A stretch of 16,693 bases of DNA from NCBI GenBank assembly GCA_946480565.1, contig CAMLKR010000037.1, forward strand, positions 1 through 16,693. The letters run 5' to 3'. Source of the stretch: an uncultured Arenimonas sp. (GTDB lineage: Bacteria > Pseudomonadota > Gammaproteobacteria > Xanthomonadales > Xanthomonadaceae). The notes beneath the pieces were generated by a model. The model was not told where the DNA came from, searched no databases, and saw only the letters and a list, made by a program, of their open reading frames with translations. Below, in pieces: positions 16,635 to 16,693 of the stretch (position 1 is the stretch's first letter; each line of letters begins with the position of its first letter). The translations under genes were made by a program, and so were the position numbers.

Positions 16635-16693
16635 AAAAAAAAAAGCTAAAAAAAAACAAAAAAAATTTATAAAAAAAAAAAAAACCCACACCA
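16635..16693. other. A-rich low-complexity contig end, probably artefactual
   Basis: From about 16635 the sequence becomes long A-runs broken by single C, G or T bases and ends in cccacacca. This composition is foreign to the remaining 16.6 kb. The pattern of homopolymers at a contig edge looks like low-quality read ends or misassembly rather than a gene. Frames read through it give only poly-Phe/Lys-type peptides. The preceding 16558-16634 holds no gene I can support. Confidence 0.6.

Noticed and set aside
16272..16691. A minus-strand frame running from the A-rich tail into the dienelactone-hydrolase-like gene
   Set aside because: It begins in homopolymer sequence, giving poly-Phe, crosses a terminator hairpin and lies antisense to a real gene.

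Overview
The window is a GC-rich bacterial contig fragment with very dense coding on both strands. It is most likely from a xanthomonad-type gammaproteobacterium (Xanthomonadaceae/Lysobacteraceae or a close relative). The main evidence is a fused aspartate kinase/diaminopimelate decarboxylase (LysC-LysA in one polypeptide) followed directly by MurL and MurD2, the alternative peptidoglycan D-glutamate pathway known from Xanthomonas. The genus cannot be fixed by eye. All complete genes are intact, and no tRNA, rRNA, CRISPR array, transposase, integrase or phage gene was seen.

Layout. 1-1409 (+): the 3' end of cydA and a complete cydB/cioB, the two main subunits of a cytochrome bd-type quinol oxidase. 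4496-1396 (-): a compact three-gene cluster of an EF-G-like GTPase, a Cdd1-family helix-hairpin-helix protein and a CarF/TMEM189-family lipid desaturase. The desaturase converges on cydB and overlaps it by 14 bp. 4709-5843 (+): an OsmC peroxiredoxin translationally overlapped by a small alpha/beta hydrolase. 5911-6579 (+): an exported glycine-zipper protein closed by a strong intrinsic terminator. 6684-8342 (+): an exported YtcJ-like amidohydrolase. 10183-8400 (-): two tandem PhzF-family paralogues of identical length, one with a changed active-site motif. 10311-15634 (+): lysC-lysA, murL and murD2, overlapping by 8 and 20 nt. 15708-16505 (+): an exported dienelactone-hydrolase-family protein followed by an intrinsic terminator. 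The last ~60 bases are abnormally A-rich and look like a contig-end artefact.

How the genes work together. The clearest functional unit is lysC-lysA/murL/murD2. The fusion enzyme starts the aspartate pathway and ends it by decarboxylating meso-DAP to lysine. MurD2 adds L-Glu to UDP-MurNAc-L-Ala and MurL epimerises that residue to D-Glu, so one operon touches residues 2 and 3 of the peptidoglycan stem peptide. MurL/MurD2 chemistry is already described. Their overlap-coupled position behind lysC-lysA, the cysteine cluster of MurL, the desaturase in the EF-G-like cluster and the divergent PhzF copy are the parts most worth a second look.
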